Notes under the pieces: model-generated
What the model saw: the letters and a program-made list of their open reading frames with translations, nothing else
Database searches by the model: none
Told to the model about the DNA's origin: nothing
Origin: Chaetoceros tenuissimus
Taxonomy: Eukaryota > Bacillariophyta > Thalassiosirophyceae > Chaetocerotales > Chaetocerotaceae
Length of the DNA: 64,000 nucleotides
Assembly (NCBI GenBank): GCA_021927905.1
Contig: BLLK01000058.1
Coordinates: forward strand, 868,001 to 932,000
Direction: 5' to 3'
Part shown: piece by piece, positions 40,961 through 53,550 of the stretch
How positions within the stretch are numbered: position 1 is the stretch's first letter
Layout of the letters: each line of letters starts with the position of its first letter
Made by a program: the position numbers and the translations under genes

Positions 40961-41992
40961 ATGCCAATCTCCAAAGCTACAAGGGTCAAGATCCTGCTTT
41001 CAGGTGTTGCTCTTTTTGCATACACATCTTTCAATGAATACGAGGTCCCAATCCAACGCCAACTGTCACAGCGCGAAGTACCAATCGAGTTCGTTAGTAT
41101 GCCTCGAAATCTAGGTGCAGTGATTGAACGTGCAGGCTGTGAGAATGGAATCACATGGGGATCAATGAAGAAGCTATCAGACCATGAACTGAAGAATTGC
41201 AAAAAGGTGAACAACGGAAGACAACGCAAACTAGCAAAAGACTCATTTGTACCTCTAGAGTCATTCCATGCACCACCCCGAAAACTAAAGAAGAACACAG
41301 AGGCAGATTCGTCTGATGATACCGACGAAAGCCCTTATAACGAGGCTGCAAAGAAATTCATTGTTGTTCGCAATCCCTATGAAAAGATCGCATCAGAGTA
41401 CTATGACCCTATCGTTGGCTTCCAGGGCGATGACAAGAATAAAAATTCAAAGGTCTTCTTCAATGAATGGATCATGTCTAGATTACACAATAGCAACACA
41501 GCTGACTTATCCCTGAAAAAACATGAGAAGAATGTTTTCGAAGAGGAAGGTCATCAAGATGTTCGTCATTACATAGCTCAAGTGGAGTATGTATTCGACA
41601 AGAAAGGAGACCGTGTAGTAGACTATGTTTTGCACTATGAAAATTTGAAGCAAGAATTTGATGAGTTGATGAATAGCTTAGGACTCAATGTTACACTTCC
41701 ACCTGAATATCTAGAAGAGGAAAATCTCAAGGGGGAGCGTTTTACATACAAAGACATGAACAATTCAACACTCGCTGAGTTGAATCATTTAGCTGGACCA
41801 GATTTTGATGCATTTGGATATCAAGTAATTACAGGATACCATACTCCAATGACTGAAGATACTAATATTGCTAGCCTGATGGAAGGAAGAAAACTCTTTC
41901 GACATGAAGATTCATATAATCCTGCTGCAAATATTGGAACTTGTTTGAAATATCATCCAATGTTTGGAGCTAACTGCGGAGAAAGAAATTAA
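40961..41992 (+). CDS. Sulfotransferase-like type II membrane protein
   Basis: A 343-aa protein resembling Golgi carbohydrate sulfotransferases (Sulfotransfer_2-like), which move sulfate from PAPS to sugars. FIVVRNPYEKIASEYY at about residues 133-148 fits the 3'-phosphate-binding motif RNPYERLVSAY. EFVSMPRNLGAVIERAG near residues 43-59 lies where the 5'-phosphosulfate-binding PKTGGTSIE motif is expected, but the lysine is replaced (PRN), so activity is uncertain. Residues 10-22 form a short hydrophobic N-terminal segment (ILLSGVALFAYTS) that could be a signal anchor. The C-terminal part is acidic. Diatoms have sulfated polysaccharides, which fits the role, but the substrate is unknown. Confidence 0.7.
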   Translation: MPISKATRVKILLSGVALFAYTSFNEYEVPIQRQLSQREVPIEFVSMPRNLGAVIERAGCENGITWGSMKKLSDHELKNCKKVNNGRQRKLAKDSFVPLESFHAPPRKLKKNTEADSSDDTDESPYNEAAKKFIVVRNPYEKIASEYYDPIVGFQGDDKNKNSKVFFNEWIMSRLHNSNTADLSLKKHEKNVFEEEGHQDVRHYIAQVEYVFDKKGDRVVDYVLHYENLKQEFDELMNSLGLNVTLPPEYLEEENLKGERFTYKDMNNSTLAELNHLAGPDFDAFGYQVITGYHTPMTEDTNIASLMEGRKLFRHEDSYNPAANIGTCLKYHPMFGANCGERN

Positions 41993-42345
41993 AAACTACA
42001 GGAGTGTAGACTTGCATAAAATTAAAAATTTTACTACGTTGACATATCTGAAAAAAGCTAGAATAATCTCATGATTTTATAATAGATCGTAGTGGAGTTA
42101 AGATTCATCAAGGTTGGAAAAACAAAAAACAAAACCATTTCTCAGTCGAGTCAACATGCGGGTCATTTCTTTACCTGTGAATGATCGGACTTCATCTTTT
42201 CCCTGACATTTTCAACCACTTCAAACACGAGAATTATAGACCGAAACATTCTCGTACATCCAATACCTACGGTAGAGAAAACAAACACAACTCGAGCTGT
42301 TGCAGTATTCACATTATTCTATTTTTGATACACTTCCAAAACTTC

Positions 42346-42672
42346 ATGATGGTCTCTATAAACACCAATCGAAAACTAAAAGCAATAGGAATATTTCTAA
42401 TGGCGGTATATGTCGCTTACACTGTCCACGAGGGGAAAGCAGAGTATCATGAAAGCACTGCTGACCCTATGCAGAATGGAAGAAGTCTATCATCAAGCGA
42501 AGAGGAGTGGTTTGAAATGGATGGAATGAGACTAATGCATATGCAACACTCATCCAATCCTGAGAGCATAAATAATGCTTATGAGCAGGTTCAGTGGACG
42601 CAAGAGCAACAGCATTGGAGACAGATGCAACAACAACAACAACAAATTCAAAATCACCTGTTACAACCATGA
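42346..42672 (+). CDS. Small Gln-rich secreted or membrane protein
   Basis: A 108-aa frame starting MMVSINTNRKLKAIGIFLMAVYVAYTVHEGKAEYHES, a plausible signal peptide or anchor, followed by an acidic and Met-rich middle and a Gln-rich end (QQHWRQMQQQQQQIQ). The same frame is open upstream to an ATG at 42181, but the later start gives the leader at the N-terminus. No family was recognised, and its independence as a gene rests only on the leader and composition. Confidence 0.4.
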   Translation: MMVSINTNRKLKAIGIFLMAVYVAYTVHEGKAEYHESTADPMQNGRSLSSSEEEWFEMDGMRLMHMQHSSNPESINNAYEQVQWTQEQQHWRQMQQQQQQIQNHLLQP

Positions 42673-43424
42673 GGTCAAAATTAAAATTTCACAATCCAGT
42701 CATTTTCCAAGCGAGAGACAGCATCGAGTAATTCCAATATATTCAGTCCGTATTCAATTGCACATTGGCTCGGAATACACATGAATGTTGCAAATGAAGT
42801 ATTCAAAAGAGTTCCTGATGTACAATGACCTTTGACCGTTTAGTCACACTTCGGCACTTCTTTGGCTAATGCTGATAGGTTTCCTTTCAATGTGCCCACA
42901 TTCAGTTATCAAGTACATTTTACTTCCATCTGAAATTTGGCAACCTCAAACTTTGCATGAACTTTCGCAAAGAAGGATCAGATATAAGATCGAGCTCGAC
43001 GCAATAAGAAGAAAGACAATTATTGTTAACACTCAACAAGAACAACTAGGCCATCAAATTTCTTCTTGATATTTGCTTGTTGATATCAATTTATAACATA
43101 CATATATATATGTTAAAAGAAAATGTTTACTATGTCCTTTTCCAATAGATCTGTGATTCAATTCCATGTATTCTTTTTTAAAAAATATTTCCCCTTTTTT
43201 AGATGATGATGCTCTGGGTGTCTTTCTACGACATATATATCTCCTTCTCCTCTCTTTCTCATCTTTGTCTATTTTATCAGGAATGGAACGTTGATAAAGG
43301 CCACGCCTGCTTTTTTCCTCCATTCTTTTGCACAACACATACATTACACTGCAAATAGCATATTGTATCTGTCTCAAACAATCCTTTGTAATAGAAGAAT
43401 CGAATAGTACAGGGAAAAGCAGAA
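42673..43424. other. Intergenic region upstream of CYP51
   Basis: About 750 bp without a convincing gene; short frames on both strands lack features. A pyrimidine-rich patch (CTCCTTCTCCTCTCTTTCTC) is at about 43231-43260. The CYP51 promoter should be here. Confidence 0.4.
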
Positions 43425-45003
43425 ATGATTGCAGATATCGTGTCATCACCGATTGTGGCATTGCAATTGGTGCTACTTGGAGTGTTCCTCTACTTCACTC
43501 TTCCTAGAAAAGCCAAAAATAGCGATGCACCACCTATGGTAAAGTCCACTGTGAAGATTCCCCTTCTTGGTCAAATCATTGAGTTCGGAATGAGTCCTGT
43601 CAAGATGGTAGAGAGATGCTACAAGGCTTATGGACCTGTGTTCACCGTTCCTGTAAGTAATAACATTGAATATATTTGTTATATGAATGTATTTATACCA
43701 ATGCCAATGCTCATTCATATTGTATATCTAATAAATTTGAATCTTCTCCAAACATACATAGATGGGTAAAGAAAGAATGACTTTCCTCATCGGTCCAGAT
43801 GCACAAGAAGCATTCTGCAAGGCAAATGACGAAACACTTTCTCAAGATGAAGTATACGAGTTCATGAAACCTGTCTTTGGACCAGGAGTTGTATACGATG
43901 CAACTAAAAAGAGACGTCAGGTGCAGTTCTCTTCCATGGCGAACGGACTTCGTACCTCTCGTCTTAAGGGATATGTTGAAAAGATTGAAAAGGAAACCAG
44001 AGAATTTCTAGCTGACTGGGGTGAAGAGGGAGAAATTGATCTCTTCCATGCTCTTTCCGAGTTGACTATTTTGACTGCTTCCAGATGTCTTCATGGAAAT
44101 GATGTTCGTGAGAAGCTTTTCAGAGAAGTTTCAGAATTGTATCACGATTTAGATCATGGACTGACTCCATTGACTGTCTTTTTCCCAAATGCGCCAACTG
44201 AAGCACATAAGAAAAGAAATATTGCAAGAAAGGAGATGGTGGAACTTTTCTCCAAGGTTATTAAGAAGCGTCGTGAGTGTCCAGATGAATCCTTGTCAGA
44301 TGGAACTGATATTCTTTCCATATTTATGGATATGAAGTATAAGGATGGAACTCCTGCAACTGATGAACATGTAACTGGATTGCTTATTGCGCTTCTTTTT
44401 GCCGGACAGCATACTTCATGCATTACTTCTACTTGGACTTCCCTTTTCATTTGTTTCAATAAACAGATCAAGAACAGAATCATTGCTGAGCAAAAAGAAG
44501 TTTTCGATGATGACTTGAGTGGAAAATGTGATTTTGACAAATTGAACAATATGCAGCTTTTACATGATTCCATGAAGGAGGCATTGCGTCTTCGTCCACC
44601 TCTCATTCTTTTGATTCGTAAGGCACTTAAAGACTTGGCTGTGAAGGCAGGAGGCAAGAAGTACACTGTACCAAAGGGAGACATGGTCTTGATCAGTCCA
44701 ACTGTTGGTATGAGACTTCCAGATGTTTTTGAGAATCCAGATGAATTCGATCCTGATCGTTTTGGACCAGGACGAGAGGAGCACAAGAAGTCCCCTTACG
44801 CTTATCTTGGATTCGGTGGAGGAATGCATTCTTGTATGGGACAGAACTTTGCATTTGTTCAAGTGAAGACCATATTGAGTGTTTTATTCAGAGAATACGA
44901 TATTGAAATGGTTGCAGACGTTTTGCCAGAGATTGACTACAAGCAAATGGTTGTCGGACCTAAAGGAGATTGCAGAGTTCGTTACAAGCGAAGAATTCAA
45001 TAA
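43425..45003 (+). CDS. CYP51: Sterol 14-alpha demethylase (CYP51), 2 exons
   Basis: A cytochrome P450 that removes the 14-alpha methyl of sterol precursors in the ER, an essential step in sterol synthesis. Exon 1 (43425-43652) and exon 2 (43762-45003) are separated by a 109-bp GT-AG intron in phase 0, giving 489 aa. Exon 1 encodes the N-terminal membrane anchor and the start of the P450 fold (PLLGQIIEFG). Exon 2 has the I-helix AGQHTS motif (the CYP51 signature position), the K-helix EALR, the PERF-like DPDRFGPGR segment, and the haem-binding loop FGGGMHSCMGQ with the ligand cysteine at residue 434. Complete, with CYP51-like length. Confidence 0.95.
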
Positions 45004-45160
45004 GTATAACATGCTCGATGTGTAGAAATAAATGGCAGCAATGTACAAAGAAGCTACTGCCTAGTCTCTTAAACATAATGATTTCAATTTTAAAAGCTAT
45101 ACACTGCCCCATCTTATAAAATTTAAGAATGCAAAGTAATGATACTGCAACCCGCTAAAA

Positions 45161-48100
45161 TTACTTCGAAGGGACTCCATTTGTACCACATTTCGTACAA
45201 CAGCCCGAAGGACACGTTACGTAACAATCTACCCACAACTCCAGGAGTTCGTACATGTATCGCAAGTCGCAAATATCTTGTTGTCCTGTTAAACCAACCT
45301 GTAGGTCATTGTCATAAATAATCAAAGACACCAACTCATTCAATTTATTCATTTCTTGGGGGATGCCTCCTACGATTTGGTTAGAATGCACATCCATGAC
45401 ACGCAAGCTTGAAAGACTTCCTAATTCATACGGTAAAGTACCATGAAGATTTTTTGATGCCAGATTGATATTTGTAACAAACATATCGGTATCGCACTTT
45501 ACTCCTGACCATTCACAGTGATGCTTATCAGATTCCATCCAACTGGCGTAGTTATTGCTCCATTCAGGTCCGTCCATGGCGAAGAAGAGGACGCCCAATA
45601 TGTATCTCTCGAGGAACTGTGTGGAGTCTGGACTTAGATAGAAATTGTCGGCGTACAGCATCCAGCTCGTTGCAAGATCTCTGGCTTCCTGATCGCCTCC
45701 TGAACTAATCTTGTTTGAGACTGAATTCATTTTCTCTTTTTTGCTTTGAGTACTAGATGTCGAAGAGTTACTATTTGGTGTAACACCAGCTAACCCGCAT
45801 TTTGTACAGCATCCTGCAGGACATTGAACAGCACAATCAATCCAAAAGTCTCTCAAACTTTGTTCACAAAGTGCTGAATCACTATCTATGCTACCTTGAA
45901 TATCATTTTCAAATAATATCAAGGAATGGAGACTATCTAGTTTTCCCAACTCATCTGGTATCGAACCAGATATTTTGTTTTCATGAACATCGATTTCGTG
46001 CAATGATTTCAAGTCGCCAAGCTCATAAGGAAGTTGTCCATTTAAATTATTGGACGGTAGGTTGATAGCAATGACGTTAAGACTAGTATCACATGTAATC
46101 CCTTTCCATGCACATTGATGCGAAGAAGACATCCAAGTTGAATCTTGAACGTACCACTCAGGTCCATTTAGAGAGTAGTAGAAAACGCTCAAAATATAGC
46201 GCTCATCGAATTGTGTAGATGATATATCCATTTCAAGCTTGTCCGAGTTGAGAATCCAGTAGAGTGCCGACTTTCTAATCTCTTGTTCAGTTGAATCATC
46301 AGGATTCTTGACAGATATGTTTTGAATCTTATTAACGACCTCAAATGATTTTGTAGACATAGAATTATTTGTCGATGTAGGATTTTCGTCACACTTTGAG
46401 CAGCATGAAACTGGACACTGTAAACTACAATCAGGCCACACGAGTCTCAGTGTACCATCTCCTCGTAACCGACAAAGACTGTTATTACTATCGAAAGGTC
46501 CCTCTAAATTATTAGAGAAGATAATAACTGACGAAAGGAGTTCCAAGGTCTGAAGCTCATCAGGAATTTTACCTGAAATGTTGTTGGAACTAAGGTCAAC
46601 TTGGCGCAACTTTTTGATAGACGCTAGTTCGTAAGGCATTTTTCCATTCAAATTATTATTGGAAAGGCTAAGCGAGATTACATTTTCCTCTGAATCACAT
46701 ACTATTCCATACCAGAAACAGTGATGCGCACTAGGATCAATCCATTTGTCGGCAGTATTCTTCCAGTTGTCGCCTTCCATGGCATAGAAAAATACTGCAA
46801 GGGCATATCGCTCTTGAAATTGCACGCTTTCTACATTAAAAAAATGTGAATCTGTCTGCTCAATCCAATTTGCTGCTTTGGATCTGACTGTGTTTTCAGT
46901 GCCCGAGCTTGATTTGAAGGAAATCTCTGATATTTTACTTTGAATCTTCGCTGAGGTTGTACTAGGAAGTGTTTCATCGCCGGTCACAGGGGAACTATTT
47001 TTCCCACATTTAGAGCAGCAATCAACAGGACAACCAATATTACAGTCTAGCCATATGTCTGCTGATTGAGTGCAAACAATAGATGAATCGGGCACACTAC
47101 CTTCTATATGGTTCGAATATAGCTGAAGACTTGTCAAGGAACTCAAATTGAGTACTTCCTTTGGCAGAGTTCCTCCAATGTTATTTGAGCTGAGATTTAT
47201 TTTTTTCAAATGGCTCATTTGGCCAAATTCATAGGGAATTTCGCCACTGAGATTATTTGATGGCAATTCCATAGAGACAACGTTCTTATTCGTATCACAG
47301 ACAATTCCATACCAATAACAGTGGTGTTTGTTCCTTGTTGTCCAAGTCTCTTCTCCATTTGTCCACATACTTGTCTGGTAAAAATAGAAGAGAACCAAGA
47401 TGTATCTATCACGGAATTCGTCAGAGTTAACATCTAAATTTGTAGTGTCGTCATTTGTCATCCAATACAGAGCATCACTACGTGCACTTTGGGTATCATC
47501 ATTCAATACTTTAGACGAAATTGAATTGATCCTATTCTTTATCAGTTCAGACCTGATCTTATCCTGGGATTGATTACCGGAAGTACTGGTCTCAGTGCAC
47601 TTTGTACAACAACTTTCAGGGCATTGAATACCACAATCAACCCATAACTCTAGTAGTTCGGCATCATAGCGCAAACTACAAACACCTGAGTTATCAGTCA
47701 ATGTACCGACCATGTTATTAGAATATATAACAATTGAGTTCAAAACATCAATATCTCCAAGCTCTTGTGGTATTGTTCCCGTGAGCTTATTTGAGTGCAG
47801 GTCTATCTGTCTGAGATTGTTCATTTGTCCCAACTCATAAGGAATAGTACCGCTGAGATTATTTGATGGTAACCTAATGGCCATAACATTCCCCTTCGTG
47901 TCACATGTAATGCCATACCATGAACAGTGGTTGAGCTTTGGATTAAGCCAATCTTTCGCATTTTTCCACTGCCCACCTACGTTAGTTGCATAGTAAAAGA
48001 CAGATAGAATGTATCTCTCTTCAACTTGATGGGTGGAGGCTGATTCATCAATATTCTGTATCCATTGTTGAGCTGACAATCTAACTTGGTTTTCAATCCC

Positions 48101-51100
48101 TGTGCTTTGCTTGTATGAAATTTGTGCTATTTCTGACTTTTTTGAACCAGAACTGTTCGTATCACTTCCTCCTTCGCTGCATTTAGTGCAACAGCCAGCA
48201 GGGCAATCTAAGTCACAGTCAACCCAGAGCTCTGTGAGCTCATAAGAATCACGTAGCGGACAAAGACCAGAATTGTAGGGAATTGGTCCTTGCAATTGAT
48301 TCGAATATAACTTTACGGAGACTGAAGTAGAGATTAGTAAATTGTAGACATTGTTTGGAAAGTAAACATGCAACAGTACTTACGCAAATCTTCCAAATCT
48401 CCCAATTCATTCGGTAGTGATCCAGAGATTTTGTTAGAATGCAAATCAATTCGTTGCAATTCTTCCATTGCGCCTAATTCATATGGAATATGCCCACTCA
48501 AATTGTTCGAAGCTGAATGAATGAGATAGAAAACAAATGAAATGTCAGGAAATAATCAGAATATACGATCTGAATCTGGAAATAAATCTACTCACGCAAA
48601 CTTAATGAAATAACTCCACCGCTCTCATTGCATGTCACTCCCTTCCATGTACAATGATTCTTAGTTGCATGCAACCACGTATTTTGTCCATCAGTCCAAT
48701 AAATTCCATTTGTAGAGTAGTAGAATACAACCAAAGCATAACGATCTGCAAACCTCCTTGATTTCACAGGGATGTCAAGGGTATCTACATGCTGTATCCA
48801 GTCCATGGCTTGCGCTCTAATCTGTTTCTCGTGTCCGGCAACATTGTAGTTTCTAAATGAGATACTTTGAACTACGCTTTCAACATCATTTAGTTTCTGT
48901 GCTCCTTCACAGTTGGTACAGCAAGAGCACTGAACTTCATTACAATCAACTTGGAACGATAGCAGACTATTCGACCGTAGAGAGCATATACTTGCTGGAA
49001 TAGAATCAGAAAGCTTGGTTTGCTGCAAGTTGAGGTAAACTAGACATGAAAGACGAAGTTAGACGTGAGAAATCAAGGGAAGATACCCTACACTGTTTGT
49101 TCGTACCTAAATTCTTCAGAAAGGACCATTCATCTGGAACACTACCTTCGATATCATTGTTAGAAAAATCAATACGTGTCAACTCAAACAAATATTTTAT
49201 TTCTGGTGGTAGCTCGCCTTGCATACCTTCACCACCTTCAGTGAAAGAAAACTCCCAGTTAGAATCAAATTTATTTAGAAGTATTCATAAGTCAACACAA
49301 AAGGAAACTTACTAAAATTCAACTCAGTAATACGATTTGCTGAGTTACAGTAAATGCCTGGTATGCTACATTCACTTTTTTCAGGTGATAACCAGAAAGA
49401 ATTCACCCAATCTTCTCCGCCCAACGCAAAAAAGATAACTGCAACGGTGTATCTCTGTGCAAAATATGGCGAAGATATGAACAAGTGTTCCTTGTCCTCG
49501 TCTAGTAGAAATGTGAATAATTGTCACGAAAATATATAAAAAATGCAATAGAAGATTGATTGTACGTACCTAGAATCCAATTCATTGCAAGATGTTGAGG
49601 AGTTGATGGATCAAGTTCTGCGCCATTGGACAGGAGATTAATCTCTGTCTTAATATTTTCCTTTCGTGTTGCCTCATCAGTATTACCGAGATCATCATCA
49701 TTGCATTGGCAACAACTGCACACAACAAACTGATTACAGTCCACTACGATATGCTCTAAGACGCCTGTATTTTCATCTTCACACAATTTCTGAGGTACAG
49801 ATCCAGCAATATTGTTGCCCTCCAGATGTAAACTTTCTAGTTTTGTAAGATCCCCAAGTGCATCGATAAAACCACCATCTAGACTATTATGACTGAGATC
49901 CAAAATTTCAAGTTCTGTTAACACAGAGATTTCATTAGGGATAGAGCCATGCATATCCGAATGGTCAAATTTAATTTCAACAACTCGTCCCTCGTCATCA
50001 CACTTGACATGTTCCCACTCGCATTCATATTTGAGCGGATCCAGCGAAAACCACCTCTGGTCGCCCATCATAAAGTAAAAGATAGCCAATACATATCGTT
50101 GGTAAAGATGCTTACTTGAAGCTGTCAACATGCTTTTGTCATCGTTGATAATCCACTTTGCAGCTTTATTTTGAATTGTGTCATTAGTTTTCACAACAGT
50201 TCCAGATAATAGCTGTAGCTTGTCCATTAGCAATGCAGAACGACTACCTGATCCAGCATTATTTGTATTGTCTACGCAATTAGTACAACAGCTACAAAGA
50301 ACCTTTTGATTATCAGGTGTACAATCCGTATTGAATTTGAGTAATTGTCCAGAATTTCGGAGTGCACAAACATTAGCAGGCACGGAGCCAATAAGAGAGT
50401 TTTTCTCAAGATATAAATGTCCTTTTTTGAACAATGTGAGTTTTAAATACTTCATCAATTCAAAAGGATCAGAGGCTGTCGGATGACTTACCCAATTTAT
50501 TGAGGTTTGCAAGTGAATCTGGAACTGCTCCATCAAAGCTATTATTGCTCAAATCCAAATAATTGAGTTCTGGTAAAAACTTTAATTCATCAGGAATAGT
50601 TCCATCCATACCACAATTATCTAGGAAATTATATGGGTGAGAGAAAGACCAACCATCACTGGAACAATAAAAACTTGAGACAAAACTTACCCAATTTTAG
50701 ATATTCTACCAGACCATATTTATTACAAGCAATTCGGTCCCACATGATACCATCAACTCCTGTCGACATCCATTGGCATTCACTTACACCGGAACTTCGC
50801 TCAAAACAATTGTTTGAACTCAGTTCGGCGAGCAGAGACAACACATACCGCTGAAAGAGAAGTGGACTATCTGCGTTTAACATCATATCATCTTGTTTCA
50901 TTATGAAATGAGCTGCTCTATGCTGTGGAGTATTTTCTACTCCGACCAAGTTCCCAGACACAGATTTTAGCTTTTCCAAGATAGCAAGCTGCCTTGAGTC
51001 AAGCCCAATCAGAACCTCCCCGTCGCCATTCGACCCAATTGCACAATTTGTACAACAAGAGCAATCAACTTTGTCACTATCGACTGTGCAGTCAGATGTC

Positions 51101-52881
51101 AAACTCAACAAGTCCCCTCCCACGCGCATTTGGCAGATCTCAGACGGCATACTACCTTCTAATAAGTTTTTATCCAAGTACAAGTGGACCAAATGGTTAA
51201 GATCCTTCAGTTCCGATGGGATTTCACCATAGAGCTGATTATTACTCATATCTAAATAATCGAGTTCATCGAGTGCTTTCAATTCTTTTGGAATATTGCC
51301 AACTAAATCACATTTGTCAAGTTTGAGATAGTTGACTTTATTCTCTGCACTGCATGAAATGCGCTCCCATGTGATCCCTGTATCCATTTCATTGGATTTG
51401 AATTGACATTCTTCCACGTCGGATTCTATTTCAAAACACTTTTTGTCATCAGGCATCATATAATACAAAATGGCTATAACATATCTTTGATACAAACGTG
51501 AGATATCCCCGTACAAATTGAGCTCATCACTTTTCAGAATCCAATGAGTTGCTTTGTGTTGCGCTGTACCCTCTTTATTGACAACATAGTCCCCTGATAA
51601 TTGCCTCAAGTTCTTCAAAATTTGTTTTTGAGTGACATCTAGCAAGTCTTCACCTAAGGAATCCTGATTCAAATCCAGATCCGGCAAATCATTTGGACAA
51701 TTTGTGCAACATGCACATGATAATTTCCCAGTGGCACAGTCTGTATTAAAAACGCGTAAACTGCCTTTATCACGAAGGCTACAAATTTGGGGAGGTACTG
51801 AACCACTGAAATTATTACCATCTAGAAGCATCTCTTTCAACTTGACCAAGACAGAAATTTCTCCTGTCAATTCACCCGACAGGTTGTTGTCTTTCAAACT
51901 CAAGAACTCAAGTTCTGGAGGGAAGTTATGAGCAATTGAATCGAAAAAATTGCAAGAAAATAATTCATGTGCAATGTTGCACTCACCATGAAACACACTC
52001 AATTCTCTAGAAGGGAAAGAACCAGACATATTGCAGCTCTCAAAATCAATGTACTGTACAAAACCGTCTCCGTCACAACCGACTTTATCCCAATCACATT
52101 CATTCTTTTTGGCTTCTAATGAAAAACATTCCTTTCCATCTTCCATTTGAAAGAACATAAGCGCCAGAGCATATCTCTGCAAGAGAAAAGGACTAGATGC
52201 TCCAAGCCCACGTTTATCTTCCCAAATCATCCAATGAGCCGCATTATGATGAGCAGTCTTAGGCGTGGAAATAATTGGCCCACTGACTTCTCTCAATTTC
52301 AGAATAATATTCTTTTGATTATCTGTATACTCCAGCTGCCCGCCGCTATTTCCAGGGTAATCTCCATGATCATTATAGTATTCTCCAAATTCATTGTCAC
52401 CGTATGGTTTCAAGATTTTATGATCTTCATATGTCACTCCTGCCAAGATCATGAGAAAGAACACGATAAACACGAGAAAGATACAGCAGCACTTTTCCAA
52501 GGAGCACCATTTTGCAGTCTTTTCTACTGACTGATTAACTACACGAGATGCAGCTTTACGTACACCCTTTGGTTTCTTATGATATTTCGGTACATTCGGA
52601 AGACTATTCCCACCAGAGGTGAGTTCGGGAGAATCATCCAATAGTTCAGGAAATGGCACTTCTGGAGGAACAGGCTTGGGAGTGAATGTTGCCTTATTTG
52701 CTTCTGGATAAGGTACCGCAGTCTCTGGATCCTGAGAGATACCCTGCTCTACATCTGCATCTCCATCTAGATTCTCTACGCGCAAATAAGAGTTTTCCTG
52801 GTTCTTCTTCGGCTTCTTCAATTTCTTTGGTGTCTTGGACGACTTCTTCTTTTTCTTCGATGGCGTTTCTTCCGTCGACAT
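45161..52881 (-). CDS. Giant type II membrane protein with eleven tandem LRR modules, 9 exons
   Basis: Exons, in order of transcription: 52881-51987, 51914-50691, 50620-50492, 50421-49570, 49501-49313, 49235-49107, 49036-48596, 48512-48384, 48321-45161; introns are 62-83 bp. The sum is 7149 nt, in frame, 2382 aa. A Lys-rich N-terminus precedes one membrane span (about residues 133-151, CIFLVFIVFFLMILAGVTY). Eleven outside modules of about 200 residues follow. Each has a helical head (HKAxHWILxxD..LYQRYVLAIxYY), a Cys pair, two to three plant-type LRRs (LxGxIPxEL) and a closing cysteine knot (CSCCTNC in modules 1-3 and 5, a CSCC variant in module 4, CPxxCCTKC or CCSKC in 6-11). Adhesion or recognition at the cell surface is inferred. 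No kinase domain is present. Confidence 0.88.
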
Positions 52882-53550
52882 TATGAATTCTTGCTAGACT
52901 TATGATTTATTACTGTAGAACTAGTGCTAGTGAGAAACTTATGAATGTTGAATCTATTTGAAGATATAGTGATGGTAATAATGAAAGAATGAGTGGTGTT
53001 CTTGACCCTTTATTGAACCTGCTACGAGTAGAACCCATAATGACCAGCGCGGTCATTAGATATCCTTTCCATTCTCACATTCTTCATACGACAATGCTTG
53101 ATTAAAAAGGCCTTATCTGACTCCATTCAGTCGTGAAGAGAGTCTTGTCATTGGATGAAAAATTTAGATATTTGATATTATTAGTATTAATAACTGTACA
53201 GATGTTTTCCTAGCTATGAATTGAAAAGTCAACAAAATGCCAAGTACTCAATGATCTATATCTTTCATATGCATGGTGACGACCCGTGGAGGAAGCCAAT
53301 AATTTGTTCATATATTTACAGAAGTATAAGGTTGCCATTTCGTGAGTAGAATGATTTCACGAGTACGAGGTTTAACTCTTTCCAAAGGTCATAAACTTTC
53401 TACATTTTGCAAATATAATAATTCTATTTTAATGATGTAAGGGTGATTGCAGTATTTGTTAACCCTCAAGGACTTGTCTATGTTTATTCAATTCTCTATG
53501 CACACTCTGTTCAAGCGATAGCGCTCTGTTCTAGTCTCAAACTTTATATA
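52882..53550. other. Intergenic region
   Basis: About 670 bp containing the LRR gene promoter and the 3' end of the zinc-finger gene transcript. A short plus-strand frame overlapping the next gene is its antisense shadow. No RNA gene or repeat is seen. Confidence 0.4.

Noticed and set aside
43054-43461. 135-codon minus-strand frame upstream of CYP51
   Set aside because: It overlaps the CYP51 start on the other strand, is rich in Arg/Lys/Ser without domain pattern, and lacks support.
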